Of a stretch of DNA of 64,000 nt, positions 15,965 to 24,498 are shown piece after piece. The notes under the pieces were generated by a model that saw only the letters and a list, made by a program, of their open reading frames with translations, was not told the origin of the DNA and searched no databases. The position numbers were made by a program, and so were the translations under genes. This DNA is from Aridibaculum aurantiacum. GTDB lineage: Bacteria > Bacteroidota > Bacteroidia > Chitinophagales > Chitinophagaceae. Positions within the stretch are counted from its first letter, which is position 1, and each line of letters opens with the position of its first letter. The stretch covers positions 1,178,001 to 1,242,000 of the forward strand of contig NZ_JAFEWC010000001.1 of assembly GCF_017355875.1 (NCBI RefSeq). Reading direction: 5' to 3'.

Positions 15965-18900
15965 TTACCTGATTACGATCTTCCCTGTGGTTACCTGGTT
16001 TTGCTCATCTACAATATTGTAGAAGTACATACCTGGAGTATTGATAGGTAGTTGTATACTTTGCGCACCAGTAGTCAGTATAGCCTGGTGCAAACGTCTT
16101 CCTGCTGCATCAGTTATATAAAGAGTTCCTGTTGCACCAGCAAAGTTTACCTGTACATTCTGTCCCGGATGAATAATGGTAGGGTACAGGGTGCTGGTGA
16201 TAGCTTTTCCTATTTGCAGTAAAATGACATGTGTGTAATGGATCTTACCTGTTGCATCTGTCATTTTTATACGATAGAAATTCTTACCAGCAAGTGGAGT
16301 AGCGTCTATGTGATCGAAAGGCTGTGAGCAACGAGCCTGCGATGCACGGATTGTTCCAATAGAATGGAAAACCGTTCCGTTACCACTTCTTTCAACTTCG
16401 AAAGTGGCAGCAGTGTTGGCACAATTAACCTTCCAGTTCAATTCGTTCACACTGCCATTGCTTATGCCCCTGAAATGCTCTATAACTATTGGAAGCGTGG
16501 TCTCATCAGTCATTACTATAAAGCCACTGAAGCCAACTACATCAAAAGTCACTTCCCAACGATTTGCCTGTGTATTCCAGATGATGTTGCCATCTGCAGG
16601 ATCTATCATTGTTGGTGTGCCGGTGTAGGAGTGAGGTGTGCCGCTTCCGTCGTTGCTGGTGCCCGGGAACTGCATTACACGCAGGTTCGCTTTTCCTGCA
16701 TCGTCTGTCGGACCAGTAGGCAGGTTCAGGTCGCTGCCCGGGTGATTGTTGAAAGCATCAAACTCTGCCTGGGTAAAAAACAAAGTCACTCTTCCGGTAG
16801 CTGTAGATGTATTCGTTACAGGAGTGATCTCGTAATGGCGCTGCACATATGGTTCATTGTTGTACAGTTGTACAGTTGGTTGTTTCCATACTTTACTGGT
16901 TACCACGCCGCTTACAGGGTTCAACCCGTTTGGTTCAATTTGCACAATAGCTTCACAAACATTATTCAGGAACAGGTTGCTGGTATTGATATTCCTGATG
17001 TCTGTTGAATTGTTTTGTGCAATAGGTCCTGACACCTGTACATTGTGATAGACCACTGACCGGATCTTGTAATCTACACCTGGATTGGTCCATGTAGTGT
17101 TGTCGGTAGAGGTAAGGCTCCTGTTGTCCAACGCAATGCTTTCTCTGCGCAAACTCCACGCTGCAGTACTGCTTGGGCTGCGCGACAGCACCACGAAGTA
17201 ATCAACACCATTGGTTACAGAAACATCAAGATGGCTAACATCAATATAGTTATACGTATAGCGTGCTGCCAAAACAGAGTCTATGATCATAGAACCTAAT
17301 ACGGCGCCTGGTACACCAGCATTGTTGTCTCTTATTTCTAATAATAAACTGGTGGAGGTAAGAGAGGTATGGAACAGCACACCGCCCAGTTTGCCTGTCA
17401 TATCAGGTGTAAAACGAACAGCTACACGGTGATTGCTAAGGGTCATGCCTGATTCTTCGCTATTGCGTGTAGATGCATCGTATTGCAACATCTTTCGTTG
17501 TGCAGGTAAACAATTGAACATAGCAGATGCTGCCTTATAAACATCCAGTTTCCCATGACCCCATGTAGGATTTGGTGTTGGACCTACCAATTCTGTCATT
17601 GCATCTTTTGTTGCCGTAGAAGTGAGCAGTGTTTTGATCTGCGCAGCTGTTGCATTAGGATTTGCTTGAAGCAGAAGAGCGGCCGAACCAGCTACACCCG
17701 GTGCCGCCATACTCGTACCATTTATACTACGGTACAATCCGGTAACAGCGGTGCTGGATGCACTTGCTGACATATCAGATGATAGTGCTGAAACCACCAT
17801 TTGTCCTACAGCTGCAATTTCAGGTTTTAGTACTCCATCTCTCCTGGGGCCACGTGCACTAAATGGTGATATACTGTCCATTCTTACTGTTGATAGAAAT
17901 TGGCCGCTGTTGTTCGGTTGTGAGTACCATGAGTTTCTGCCGATATAAGAAGCAACTGTTATAGCGGTTGCTGCATTACCGGGAGAACCTACCAGCAATT
18001 CGTTGTCACCGTTCTGAAGGGTAGTGCCGCTAAAGGATGAACTTCTGTAATTTAACCAGCCATCCAGCACTACTGCAGTGGCAGAGGTATTGGTTACTTC
18101 TAATGTCCACGTGCCTTGTGGATTGGTAGTGTTTGAACCAGTACGTGTGATGTAGAAATTGACATAGCGAAGTCCATTGAGACTGTATATCTGGTTGGTA
18201 ACACGCATATTAAAAGAACCACCTAATACAGGTTCTACTTTGGCATCTCCGGGATTTGCAACCGTCGTTTCACCAGATGGTGCAGTGCCTGTAGCAACAA
18301 GATCACCTGTAGTATTAGAAAAGAGAGAGAACTGGAAAACATCTGTTCCGGCTGTGCCACTTGGTACATTTATCACAATGGTGCCCGAAGCGCCTGGCTC
18401 CAGGTTTAGCCGGCGGTGGATATTACTTCCATTATCATTTCCTGCAGAAATAACTACAACACGACCAGGTGCTGCTGTGGTAAAATTATCTACAGCAACT
18501 TCATATGCGCGGGTACCATCATGAGCACCTGTTTGTCCACCTATACTCCAGTTTACCACAATAGGTCTTCCTAAAGTATTGGATAGATTTTGCGCATAGG
18601 TCAGCCCGTCTATCATCCTGCTTTCGTTAAAAGAACTCTCACCACCCTTTATAACAATGATGTCAGACTCTGGTGCCATACCAGCATATTTTCTTGATGG
18701 CAGTGCAGCGCCATTGCCAGCAGCTGTACCTGCTACGTGAGTGCCGTGGCCGTTAGTATCTTTCTGGCGAACAACGCCAGTAGGCGTCCCATCTATTTCA
18801 TCATTTATCTGCGTTTGAGTGTACTCTACGCCATAGCTAAATCCTGTAGGTGGCGCCTCACCAGTTTGTGCAGTGAGCGTTTGATCCCAGATGCGCAAGA

Positions 18901-19531
18901 TCCTGCTCTTGGTGGTATCATCAGCATGCCTGAAGTCAAGGTGCTTCCAATCTACGCCAGTATCGTAAATGGCCACCAGCACATTGCGGCCTTTGTACGT
19001 GGTGTTGTTTAGCCTGCCATTGTGCAGCAAAGATGCTCCTGCCTGTCCTACAGAAACATCATTGGCCAGGAATTCAACTTGTGGCGCTGCTACAAAATCA
19101 ACTTCTTTCATTTGTGCCAGCTGTTCTACCTGGTCTATAGTAGCCCATGCAGTAACAAATTTTGGTAGTACCGAATTAATGACAATACCAGTTTCTCTCA
19201 AAGCAGCTGCATCCTTGGTATAAACAATAACCTCGTACCTTTTCTCCAGCCGGCCTGTTTCTGTAAATCCTTCTGTTGGTTCCAAAACATAGATGCCGGA
19301 GAATTTCTGTTCTGCTTTTGAAGGATCTGCTTTTACCTCGCTGAAACGCTGCTTCAAAATAGGATCGATCTTCTGCCCGGGAAGCAGGTTCTGCGCATAG
19401 CTGCCGGAGAAGATGAATAACGTAATCAACAGCATCAAGCACCTGCTTTTAAAAACTCGCAGACGCGTCTTGTGTTGATTTTCTAATAAACCTCTTAAAG
19501 ACATTGTGGGCCAAAGTGTAAATTTTCTCAT
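15965..19531 (-). CDS. S8 family subtilase with T9SS C-terminal sorting domain
   Basis: A 1188-residue secreted serine protease. A signal peptide ends near residue 47 (SGSYAQ), preceded by an unusually long basic N-terminus. An I9-like propeptide covers about 98-150 (YEVIVYTK...DFVAAP). The catalytic triad is visible: D190 (AIYDTGVDWKH), H262 (NGHGTHVAGT) and S607 (NGTSMAAPG), with oxyanion N365 in SAGND. A large insertion (about 375-500) carries a PA/jelly-roll-like beta region. The last 75-80 residues form a type A T9SS sorting domain (MYFYNIV...GKIVIR), so the enzyme should cross the outer membrane and be anchored or released. A paralogue of its propeptide is encoded just upstream. Confidence 0.93.
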   Translation of the reverse strand: MRKFTLWPTMSLRGLLENQHKTRLRVFKSRCLMLLITLFIFSGSYAQNLLPGQKIDPILKQRFSEVKADPSKAEQKFSGIYVLEPTEGFTETGRLEKRYEVIVYTKDAAALRETGIVINSVLPKFVTAWATIDQVEQLAQMKEVDFVAAPQVEFLANDVSVGQAGASLLHNGRLNNTTYKGRNVLVAIYDTGVDWKHLDFRHADDTTKSRILRIWDQTLTAQTGEAPPTGFSYGVEYTQTQINDEIDGTPTGVVRQKDTNGHGTHVAGTAAGNGAALPSRKYAGMAPESDIIVIKGGESSFNESRMIDGLTYAQNLSNTLGRPIVVNWSIGGQTGAHDGTRAYEVAVDNFTTAAPGRVVVISAGNDNGSNIHRRLNLEPGASGTIVINVPSGTAGTDVFQFSLFSNTTGDLVATGTAPSGETTVANPGDAKVEPVLGGSFNMRVTNQIYSLNGLRYVNFYITRTGSNTTNPQGTWTLEVTNTSATAVVLDGWLNYRSSSFSGTTLQNGDNELLVGSPGNAATAITVASYIGRNSWYSQPNNSGQFLSTVRMDSISPFSARGPRRDGVLKPEIAAVGQMVVSALSSDMSASASSTAVTGLYRSINGTSMAAPGVAGSAALLLQANPNATAAQIKTLLTSTATKDAMTELVGPTPNPTWGHGKLDVYKAASAMFNCLPAQRKMLQYDASTRNSEESGMTLSNHRVAVRFTPDMTGKLGGVLFHTSLTSTSLLLEIRDNNAGVPGAVLGSMIIDSVLAARYTYNYIDVSHLDVSVTNGVDYFVVLSRSPSSTAAWSLRRESIALDNRSLTSTDNTTWTNPGVDYKIRSVVYHNVQVSGPIAQNNSTDIRNINTSNLFLNNVCEAIVQIEPNGLNPVSGVVTSKVWKQPTVQLYNNEPYVQRHYEITPVTNTSTATGRVTLFFTQAEFDAFNNHPGSDLNLPTGPTDDAGKANLRVMQFPGTSNDGSGTPHSYTGTPTMIDPADGNIIWNTQANRWEVTFDVVGFSGFIVMTDETTLPIVIEHFRGISNGSVNELNWKVNCANTAATFEVERSGNGTVFHSIGTIRASQARCSQPFDHIDATPLAGKNFYRIKMTDATGKIHYTHVILLQIGKAITSTLYPTIIHPGQNVQVNFAGATGTLYITDAAGRRLHQAILTTGAQSIQLPINTPGMYFYNIVDEQNQVTTGKIVIR

Positions 19532-19685
19532 GAGCGTTTCTTTTGAGTGTTACAAATATGTTTCTTAAGAAAGGGCCTGAGGTTGATCAAGAGGAATGGA
19601 AGATCGGAAGTCAATTGGATGATAAAGTGAAGTAGTGTAAAGTTTTTAATTCATGCCATGTTGGTTGGTTAGTGAATAAATTTTT

Positions 19686-20126
19686 CTAGTGTAATTGATC
19701 AGTTCCCGGTGCATCTACATAAGTTACATCAGGCATGGCAGCCATCAGCTTTACCTGGTCAAGAGTTGCTACTGCGGTTACAAAGGTTGGAAGTACAGAA
19801 TTCACTGTAATTCCTTTTGCACGTATGGCAGCAGGATTTTTGGTATAAACGATCACATCATATTTCGTTTCTTCTTTACTGGTGCTTGCCATTTTCTTTT
19901 GCTTCTTTGCCCGCCTTTTGCCGCACTTCTTTTTTTCGTCTTTTGGCTGCTGTTCAGTAATTAAAGTCCTAAAATAAGGTGCTAGTTTTTCCATTTGTAT
20001 GTCCTGGGCCGTAGCTCGCAGTTGTATAAAAAATAATGCTGCTACAATAACCAATGATCGTTTGAATATAGCAAAGGCAGGGGCTTTTTTCCATTTCCAC
20101 AGAGCCGGTAGCATCGTCGTTTGCAT
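19686..20126 (-). CDS. secreted stand-alone subtilase-propeptide-like protein
   Basis: A 146-residue protein with a signal sequence (hydrophobic 22-37, ending RATAQ) and a basic Lys-rich linker (65-80). The C-terminal part (89-140) aligns without gaps to residues 99-150 of the subtilase encoded next, with about 32 of 52 identical positions including VIVYTK, NSVLP and FVTA. No catalytic domain follows: the frame stops at 19686 and the 150 bases before the protease gene show no protease remnant. It could be a separate inhibitor or folding helper for the protease, like other detached I9-type propeptides, or the leftover of a truncated duplicate. The intact signal and clean stop favour a functional protein. 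Confidence 0.75.
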   Translation of the reverse strand: MQTTMLPALWKWKKAPAFAIFKRSLVIVAALFFIQLRATAQDIQMEKLAPYFRTLITEQQPKDEKKKCGKRRAKKQKKMASTSKEETKYDVIVYTKNPAAIRAKGITVNSVLPTFVTAVATLDQVKLMAAMPDVTYVDAPGTDQLH

Positions 20127-20306
20127 ATCAATGGATTGATGTGAAAGAAGATCATGAAATTAGGGAAAAATATGTGGAGAAGGAAAGAAGGAGACTTTAG
20201 TGCAGCTGGTTTATATAATAGAAAGCCCGATGTTGTTAAGCCTCAGTAGGATAGGAAAATCATGAATTGGATTCAGTTGAGCCTGTAGCTCAATTACCTC
20301 CTGTTA

Positions 20307-20342
20307 TTTTGATTTCACTCAAGTAGAACGGTGCTACCTTTG
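20307..20342 (+). promoter_or_regulatory. promoter of the DEAD-box helicase gene
   Basis: TTTTG at 20307-20311 and TACCTTTG at 20335-20342 match the -33/-7 elements with a 23-base spacer; ATG follows at 20359. Confidence 0.5.
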
Positions 20343-20358
20343 CCAATCATTTACAGAT

Positions 20359-21690
20359 ATGACCTTCAAAGATTTTAAGATAAATAAGCAACTGGTAAAC
20401 GCCCTTGACGACCTTGGATACACAACACCTACCACTATTCAGCAAAAGGTTTTTTCGGTGGTGATGAGTGGCGCAGACGTTTGTGGTATTGCGCAAACGG
20501 GTACAGGTAAAACATTGGCTTATTTGCTTCCGCTGCTAAACCAGTGGAAATTTTCTAAAGAAAAGAACCCGCAGGTGCTGGTACTGGTGCCTACCAGAGA
20601 ACTGGTAGCACAAGTGGTAGAAACGGTGAAAAAGCTGGCAACCTATATGTCAGTAGAGGCAATAGGTGTATACGGTGGCACCAATATAAATACTCAAAAG
20701 CTGGAGCTGCAAAATGGCGTGGATGTGCTGGTGGCAACACCCGGTAGGTTGTTTGACCTGGCAATGGCCGGTGCATTCAAAGTGAAGAGCATCAAAAAAC
20801 TGGTTATAGACGAAGTGGACGAGATGCTGAACCTTGGCTTTCGCTCACAGCTGAAAAACATCCTGGAACTGCTTCCGGATAACAGGCAGAACCTTTTATT
20901 TTCTGCCACACTTATAGAAGAAGTGGAGGAATTGATGAATGAATATTTTGATACACCTACACGCATAGAAGCTGCACCCGCAGGTACGCCTGTAGAGAAC
21001 ATAGTTCAGCAGGCATACGAGGTGCCTAACTTCAATACCAAAGTAAACCTGCTGAAGTTATTGTTGCAGGAAGATGAGACGATGACAAAGGTGCTGGTAT
21101 TTGCTGCATCGCGCAAGCAGGCCGATGACCTGTTTGAGCAGTTGGAAAGTACATTTCCTGAACAGGCTGGTGTTATACATTCTAATAAGGAACAGAACCA
21201 TCGTTTCAACACGGTGAGGCAGTTCAAGGATGGATCGTATCGTTTTATTATAGCTACTGATATTGTAGCGCGTGGTATAGATGTAGCCGAAGTAACGCAC
21301 GTAATCAATTTTGATGTACCACCTGTGCCTGAAAATTACATACATCGCATTGGCCGTACAGGTCGTGCTGATAAGCAGGGTATAGCTATTAGTTTTATAG
21401 CTGAAAAAGAACAGGAAGCCCGTAAGGCAATAGAAGAATTGATGGGTGTAGAAATTCCTGTATTACCGTTGCCGCCGCACCTTGAGATTTCTTCAGTGCT
21501 TACCGAAGATGAGATACCTAAGGTGCACATGAAGGAGATACAGGTGAAACTGCCAAAGCGGGAGGAGCGCGGTGCATCGTTTCATGAAAAGTCGGCTAAG
21601 AACAGCAAGACCAATAAAAAAGTTACCCGCCGCGACCAAATGAAAAAGAAGTATGGTAAACCAATAACCAAGAGAGGGAAGAGGCGGTAG
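20359..21690 (+). CDS. DEAD-box ATP-dependent RNA helicase
   Basis: A 443-residue superfamily 2 helicase that unwinds RNA duplexes. The Q motif ends in PTTIQQK; Walker A AQTGTGKT is at 45-52; PTREL and TPGR follow; motif II reads DEVD at 151-154 instead of DEAD; SAT is at 182-184; domain 2 has ATDIVARGIDV and HRIGRTGR. The last 50 residues are a basic tail (SKTNKKVTRRDQMKKKYGK), as in RhlE-type cold-shock helicases that use it for RNA binding. It is monocistronic with its own promoter. Confidence 0.93.
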   Translation: MTFKDFKINKQLVNALDDLGYTTPTTIQQKVFSVVMSGADVCGIAQTGTGKTLAYLLPLLNQWKFSKEKNPQVLVLVPTRELVAQVVETVKKLATYMSVEAIGVYGGTNINTQKLELQNGVDVLVATPGRLFDLAMAGAFKVKSIKKLVIDEVDEMLNLGFRSQLKNILELLPDNRQNLLFSATLIEEVEELMNEYFDTPTRIEAAPAGTPVENIVQQAYEVPNFNTKVNLLKLLLQEDETMTKVLVFAASRKQADDLFEQLESTFPEQAGVIHSNKEQNHRFNTVRQFKDGSYRFIIATDIVARGIDVAEVTHVINFDVPPVPENYIHRIGRTGRADKQGIAISFIAEKEQEARKAIEELMGVEIPVLPLPPHLEISSVLTEDEIPKVHMKEIQVKLPKREERGASFHEKSAKNSKTNKKVTRRDQMKKKYGKPITKRGKRR

Positions 21691-21694
21691 TGGT

Positions 21695-21765
21695 TGTTGA
21701 TAGATAGGTTGGGAAGTTGATAAATTAATAAGTTAATAGGTTGAGAAGTTGGTTGGTTAATTACG
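21695..21765. repeat. phased AGTTGATAAATTAA-like low-complexity tract
   Basis: The region between the helicase stop and the convergent VF530 gene iterates near-copies of the words AGGTTGAGAAGTTG and AAGTTGATAAATTAA. No coding potential or clear hairpin is visible. Confidence 0.5.
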
Positions 21766-21769
21766 TAAA

Positions 21770-21979
21770 CTACTTCAGGGTGCTGATGTAGAGGTCTTCA
21801 ATTTTCTTGCGTGCCCACGGAGTTTTGCGTAAAAAAGTTAGGCTTGATTTTATGCTTGGATTGTTTTTGAAGCAATTGATGTTGATGTAGGTTGAAAGCT
21901 TTTCCCAGCCAAAACGATCAACCAGGTATGTGAGGATCATTTCCAGCGTTTTGCCATGTAGCGGATCATTATTTGTCAT
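21770..21979 (-). CDS. VF530 family DNA-binding protein (DUF2132)
   Basis: A 69-residue protein covering the complete VF530 domain. Nearly every family hallmark is present: [31 protein letters not shown] and [20 protein letters not shown]. The family is small, cytoplasmic and implicated in DNA binding from structural work; its biological role is unclear. Length is normal. Confidence 0.93.
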   Translation of the reverse strand: MTNNDPLHGKTLEMILTYLVDRFGWEKLSTYININCFKNNPSIKSSLTFLRKTPWARKKIEDLYISTLK

Positions 21980-22039
21980 ATATTATTTTTTTAAAAAGTT
22001 TGGAAAGAAATAATTCTCCTATTTATTCTGTTTTTTTAT

Positions 22040-22525
22040 TTACTGTGCATTTTCTTTTTTCTGCAATTTATTTACCATATAATAAATCCTTTGTTGTACA
22101 AATAATGCATGCTGATCATACATCAGCATTAGTTCATCAGAGGGAATAGGAGAATTACTACCTGTAGAATAGTTTATTTTCTTTTTATTTTCTGCAAAAT
22201 ATTTATCTCTTTTTTGCAGCCATTGCAGTTGTTCTGTTTTCAGCTGTTTTTGCTCTTCAGCATTTAAAGTAGAGCGTAGTTTTTTATAGGTAACGTTTAG
22301 CATGCTATCCATCTGCAAGTAATAAGTGCGTGCACATCCATTCATGTCTTCTCCTTTATCAAGACAAGACTGGTAAAGGTTTTCAAGATGCTGTAGGTCA
22401 TTTTTATTTTGTGCCTGTGCTGGGAAATAAAATAGTACCTGCAGATAAAATAAAACATATGCTTTCCTCCTAATAATTTGAATGTAAAATCTACTGTTAG
22501 GTATTCGCTTCTGTATTATTAGCAT
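22040..22525 (-). CDS. DUF1311/LprI-like secreted protein
   Basis: A 161-residue protein with a basic N-terminus and hydrophobic stretch (about 23-36) ending in PAQAQN, a likely signal peptide. The mature part resembles the lysozyme-inhibitor LprI N-terminal domain (DUF1311): a Cys pair (QSCLDKGEDMNGC), LQMDSMLNVTYKKL, then EEQKQLKTEQLQWLQKRDKYF. That family includes proposed lysozyme inhibitors, but this link is not proven for distant members. The gene and its flanks are visibly more A/T-rich than the neighbourhood, which may indicate later acquisition. Confidence 0.7.
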   Translation of the reverse strand: MLIIQKRIPNSRFYIQIIRRKAYVLFYLQVLFYFPAQAQNKNDLQHLENLYQSCLDKGEDMNGCARTYYLQMDSMLNVTYKKLRSTLNAEEQKQLKTEQLQWLQKRDKYFAENKKKINYSTGSNSPIPSDELMLMYDQHALFVQQRIYYMVNKLQKKENAQ

Positions 22526-22698
22526 ACTAGATTTTTTATTACTTATTATTCAGCAATAACATTAGAATTTATCTACCTGCAGTTCATCTTCTTTACCGAC
22601 CGTTCATCCCAACCACATAAGTATGCTATTGGCCTGCTACCAACTGCACAGCATTTTTGCAACCGAAATCAAAACACATCAAAACAAAAACTACAATT

Positions 22699-23382
22699 AT
22701 GAAAAAGGTATTTTTATTAGCAGCAGCGTCTTTACTTGCTACAGCAGGTTTTAGCCAGGTTCGTTTCGGTGGCCAGGCGTTAGGTGTTGTAAGTTCAGCA
22801 TCAGTGGGTGAGGAAATGGAAGGTATGAAAAAGTCTATGAAACCAGGTTTTGGAATAGGCGTGGTAGCAGAAATCGGACTTACTGATGCACTTACACTTC
22901 GCCCGTCTCTTAATTATTTGCAGAAAGGTGTAAAGATGAAAGGCAGCGGAAACACTGATGTTGGTACCTACAGTGGTGAAATGAAGGTAAACATGAACTA
23001 CCTGGAACTTCCTGTAGTGCTTGCTTACAACATCAACACTGCAAATGGTAAAGTATTCTTCGGTGCTGGTCCTTCTTTGGGTTATGGTATCGGTGGAAAA
23101 ACTAAAGTTGATATGACAGTTTCATTCCCATCTATACCAGGCATGCCAGCGCAACATCATTCAGAAGATGCAAAGACTTTCAAAAAAGAAGAAGATGAGG
23201 GTGCTGGATTTAAGCGCTTTGACTTCAGTGCAAATGTTATTGCTGGTATGCAATTCAACAGTGGCTTCTTTGTAAATGCCGGAGGTTTGTTTGGTCTTTC
23301 AAACATTGGCTCAGAAGACAGCAAGTACAGGAACATTGGAGCACAACTTACTGTAGGTTTCCTGCTGAACAATAAGAAGTAA
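22699..23382 (+). CDS. outer-membrane beta-barrel protein (PorT-like/OMP_b-brl family)
   Basis: A 227-residue protein with a clear signal peptide (MKKVFLLAAASLLATAGFSQ) and alternating amphipathic strands typical of an eight-stranded barrel: GFGIGVVAEIGLTDALTLRPSLNYLQKG, MNYLELPVVLAYN and the C-terminal IGAQLTVGFLLNNKK. These resemble the PorT/OmpW-size family that is abundant in Bacteroidota. ATG 22699 is chosen because it starts the signal peptide. Cargo or function is unknown. Confidence 0.85.
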   Translation: MKKVFLLAAASLLATAGFSQVRFGGQALGVVSSASVGEEMEGMKKSMKPGFGIGVVAEIGLTDALTLRPSLNYLQKGVKMKGSGNTDVGTYSGEMKVNMNYLELPVVLAYNINTANGKVFFGAGPSLGYGIGGKTKVDMTVSFPSIPGMPAQHHSEDAKTFKKEEDEGAGFKRFDFSANVIAGMQFNSGFFVNAGGLFGLSNIGSEDSKYRNIGAQLTVGFLLNNKK

Positions 23383-23410
23383 TCTCTCATCGTTAACAAT
23401 CAATCAATCA

Positions 23411-23440
23411 AAAGGATTGCCCATGCGGCAGTCCTTTTTT
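23411..23440 (+). terminator. rho-independent terminator of the beta-barrel gene
   Basis: AAAGGATTGCC (23411-23421) pairs with GGCAGTCCTTT (23427-23437), with one G-T wobble and a 5-base loop, followed by T's. Confidence 0.88.
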
Positions 23441-23522
23441 GTAGGTAATACTTTATGATGAGCGTCAAGTTATTCTAGAGTTGCAGCTGATAGTTTACTC
23501 CTGTCACTACTCATTTTACGGC

Positions 23523-23530
23523 TATCTTTG
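23523..23530 (+). promoter_or_regulatory. putative -7 element (TATCTTTG) of the PNP gene
   Basis: TATCTTTG matches TAnnTTTG and lies 19 bases before the ATG at 23550; it also argues against the longer frame that starts at 23481. Confidence 0.5.
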
Positions 23531-23549
23531 CCGACTTCAAATTTTATTT

Positions 23550-24368
23550 ATGGCAGTTTTAGCGCAACTAAAAGAAACGGTTGATTATATACATTCTCTT
23601 TATACAGCCACGCCTACTGTAGGCATTGTACTGGGAAGTGGCCTAGGTAACTTCACCAGTGGTATGACGGTGGAGCAGGAGATACCTTATGAAGACATTC
23701 CACATTTTCCGCATAGTACGGTAGAAGGCCACAGCGGTAAATTGATCTTTGGCCAGATGAATGGCAAGACAGTTGTTGCAATGGCTGGTCGTTTTCACTT
23801 TTATGAAGGATATACACCGCAGCAGGTAATTTACCCAATACGTGTAATGAAAATGCTGGGTGTAGAAACTGTTTTGGTATCGAATGCAGCTGGCGGAACT
23901 GGTGATAATTTTAAAGTTGGTGACCTTATGATCATTCGCGATCACATCAGCTTTTTTGCCATCAACCCATTAATTGGAAAAAATGAAGCTGAACTGGGGC
24001 CACGTTTTCCTGATATGAGCGAGCCTTATAGCAAGGAACTAATTGCTAAAGCAAAAACAATTGCTGAACGGTTGGAAATACCTGTTCATACTGGAGTTTA
24101 CCTTGGTGTTACCGGTCCCACCTTTGAAACGCGTAGCGAGTACCTGCTCATTAAAACATTAGGTGGCGATGCTGTGGGCATGAGCACTGTGCAGGAAGTA
24201 ATTGTTGCAGCACATATGGGAATGAAAGTTTTTGCCATGAGCGTGATTACCGACATTGGCATTCGCGAAGAAGAGAACACCATCACCCACGATGAAGTAT
24301 TGGAAGCAGCACGTAGTGCTGAGCCAAAACTTACGGCAATATTTACTGAACTGGTAGGAGCTATTTAA
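23550..24368 (+). CDS. purine-nucleoside phosphorylase
   Basis: A 272-residue trimeric-type PNP, which splits purine nucleosides with phosphate to base and ribose-1-phosphate for salvage. The phosphate-binding GIVLGSGLGNF, HFPHSTVEGHSGKL and GRFHFYEGY motifs are intact. NAAGG and the C-terminal VTDIGIREEENTITHDEVL complete the site. Start at ATG 23550 gives a normal length; the open frame upstream is not conserved. Confidence 0.95.
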   Translation: MAVLAQLKETVDYIHSLYTATPTVGIVLGSGLGNFTSGMTVEQEIPYEDIPHFPHSTVEGHSGKLIFGQMNGKTVVAMAGRFHFYEGYTPQQVIYPIRVMKMLGVETVLVSNAAGGTGDNFKVGDLMIIRDHISFFAINPLIGKNEAELGPRFPDMSEPYSKELIAKAKTIAERLEIPVHTGVYLGVTGPTFETRSEYLLIKTLGGDAVGMSTVQEVIVAAHMGMKVFAMSVITDIGIREEENTITHDEVLEAARSAEPKLTAIFTELVGAI

Positions 24369-24450
24369 AGAAGAATGTTCTCCATATTGTTCTATAAATG
24401 GAGTACTACTTATTGCTCCTGCTATTGTTAAAATCAGTTGAAAGAAACAG

Positions 24451-24483
24451 ATGCTGCACCTTTACCTTTACTTTGTGCAGCAT
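24451..24483 (+). promoter_or_regulatory. leader hairpin before the Porin_10 gene
   Basis: ATGCTGCAC (24451-24459) and GTGCAGCAT (24475-24483) form a perfect 9-bp stem with a 15-base T/C/A-rich loop, ending 15 bases before the ATG at 24499. There is no T-run, so it is not an ordinary terminator; it could be a 5'-UTR structure or an operator. Confidence 0.4.
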
Positions 24484-24498
24484 TTGTTGTTTCTATAC

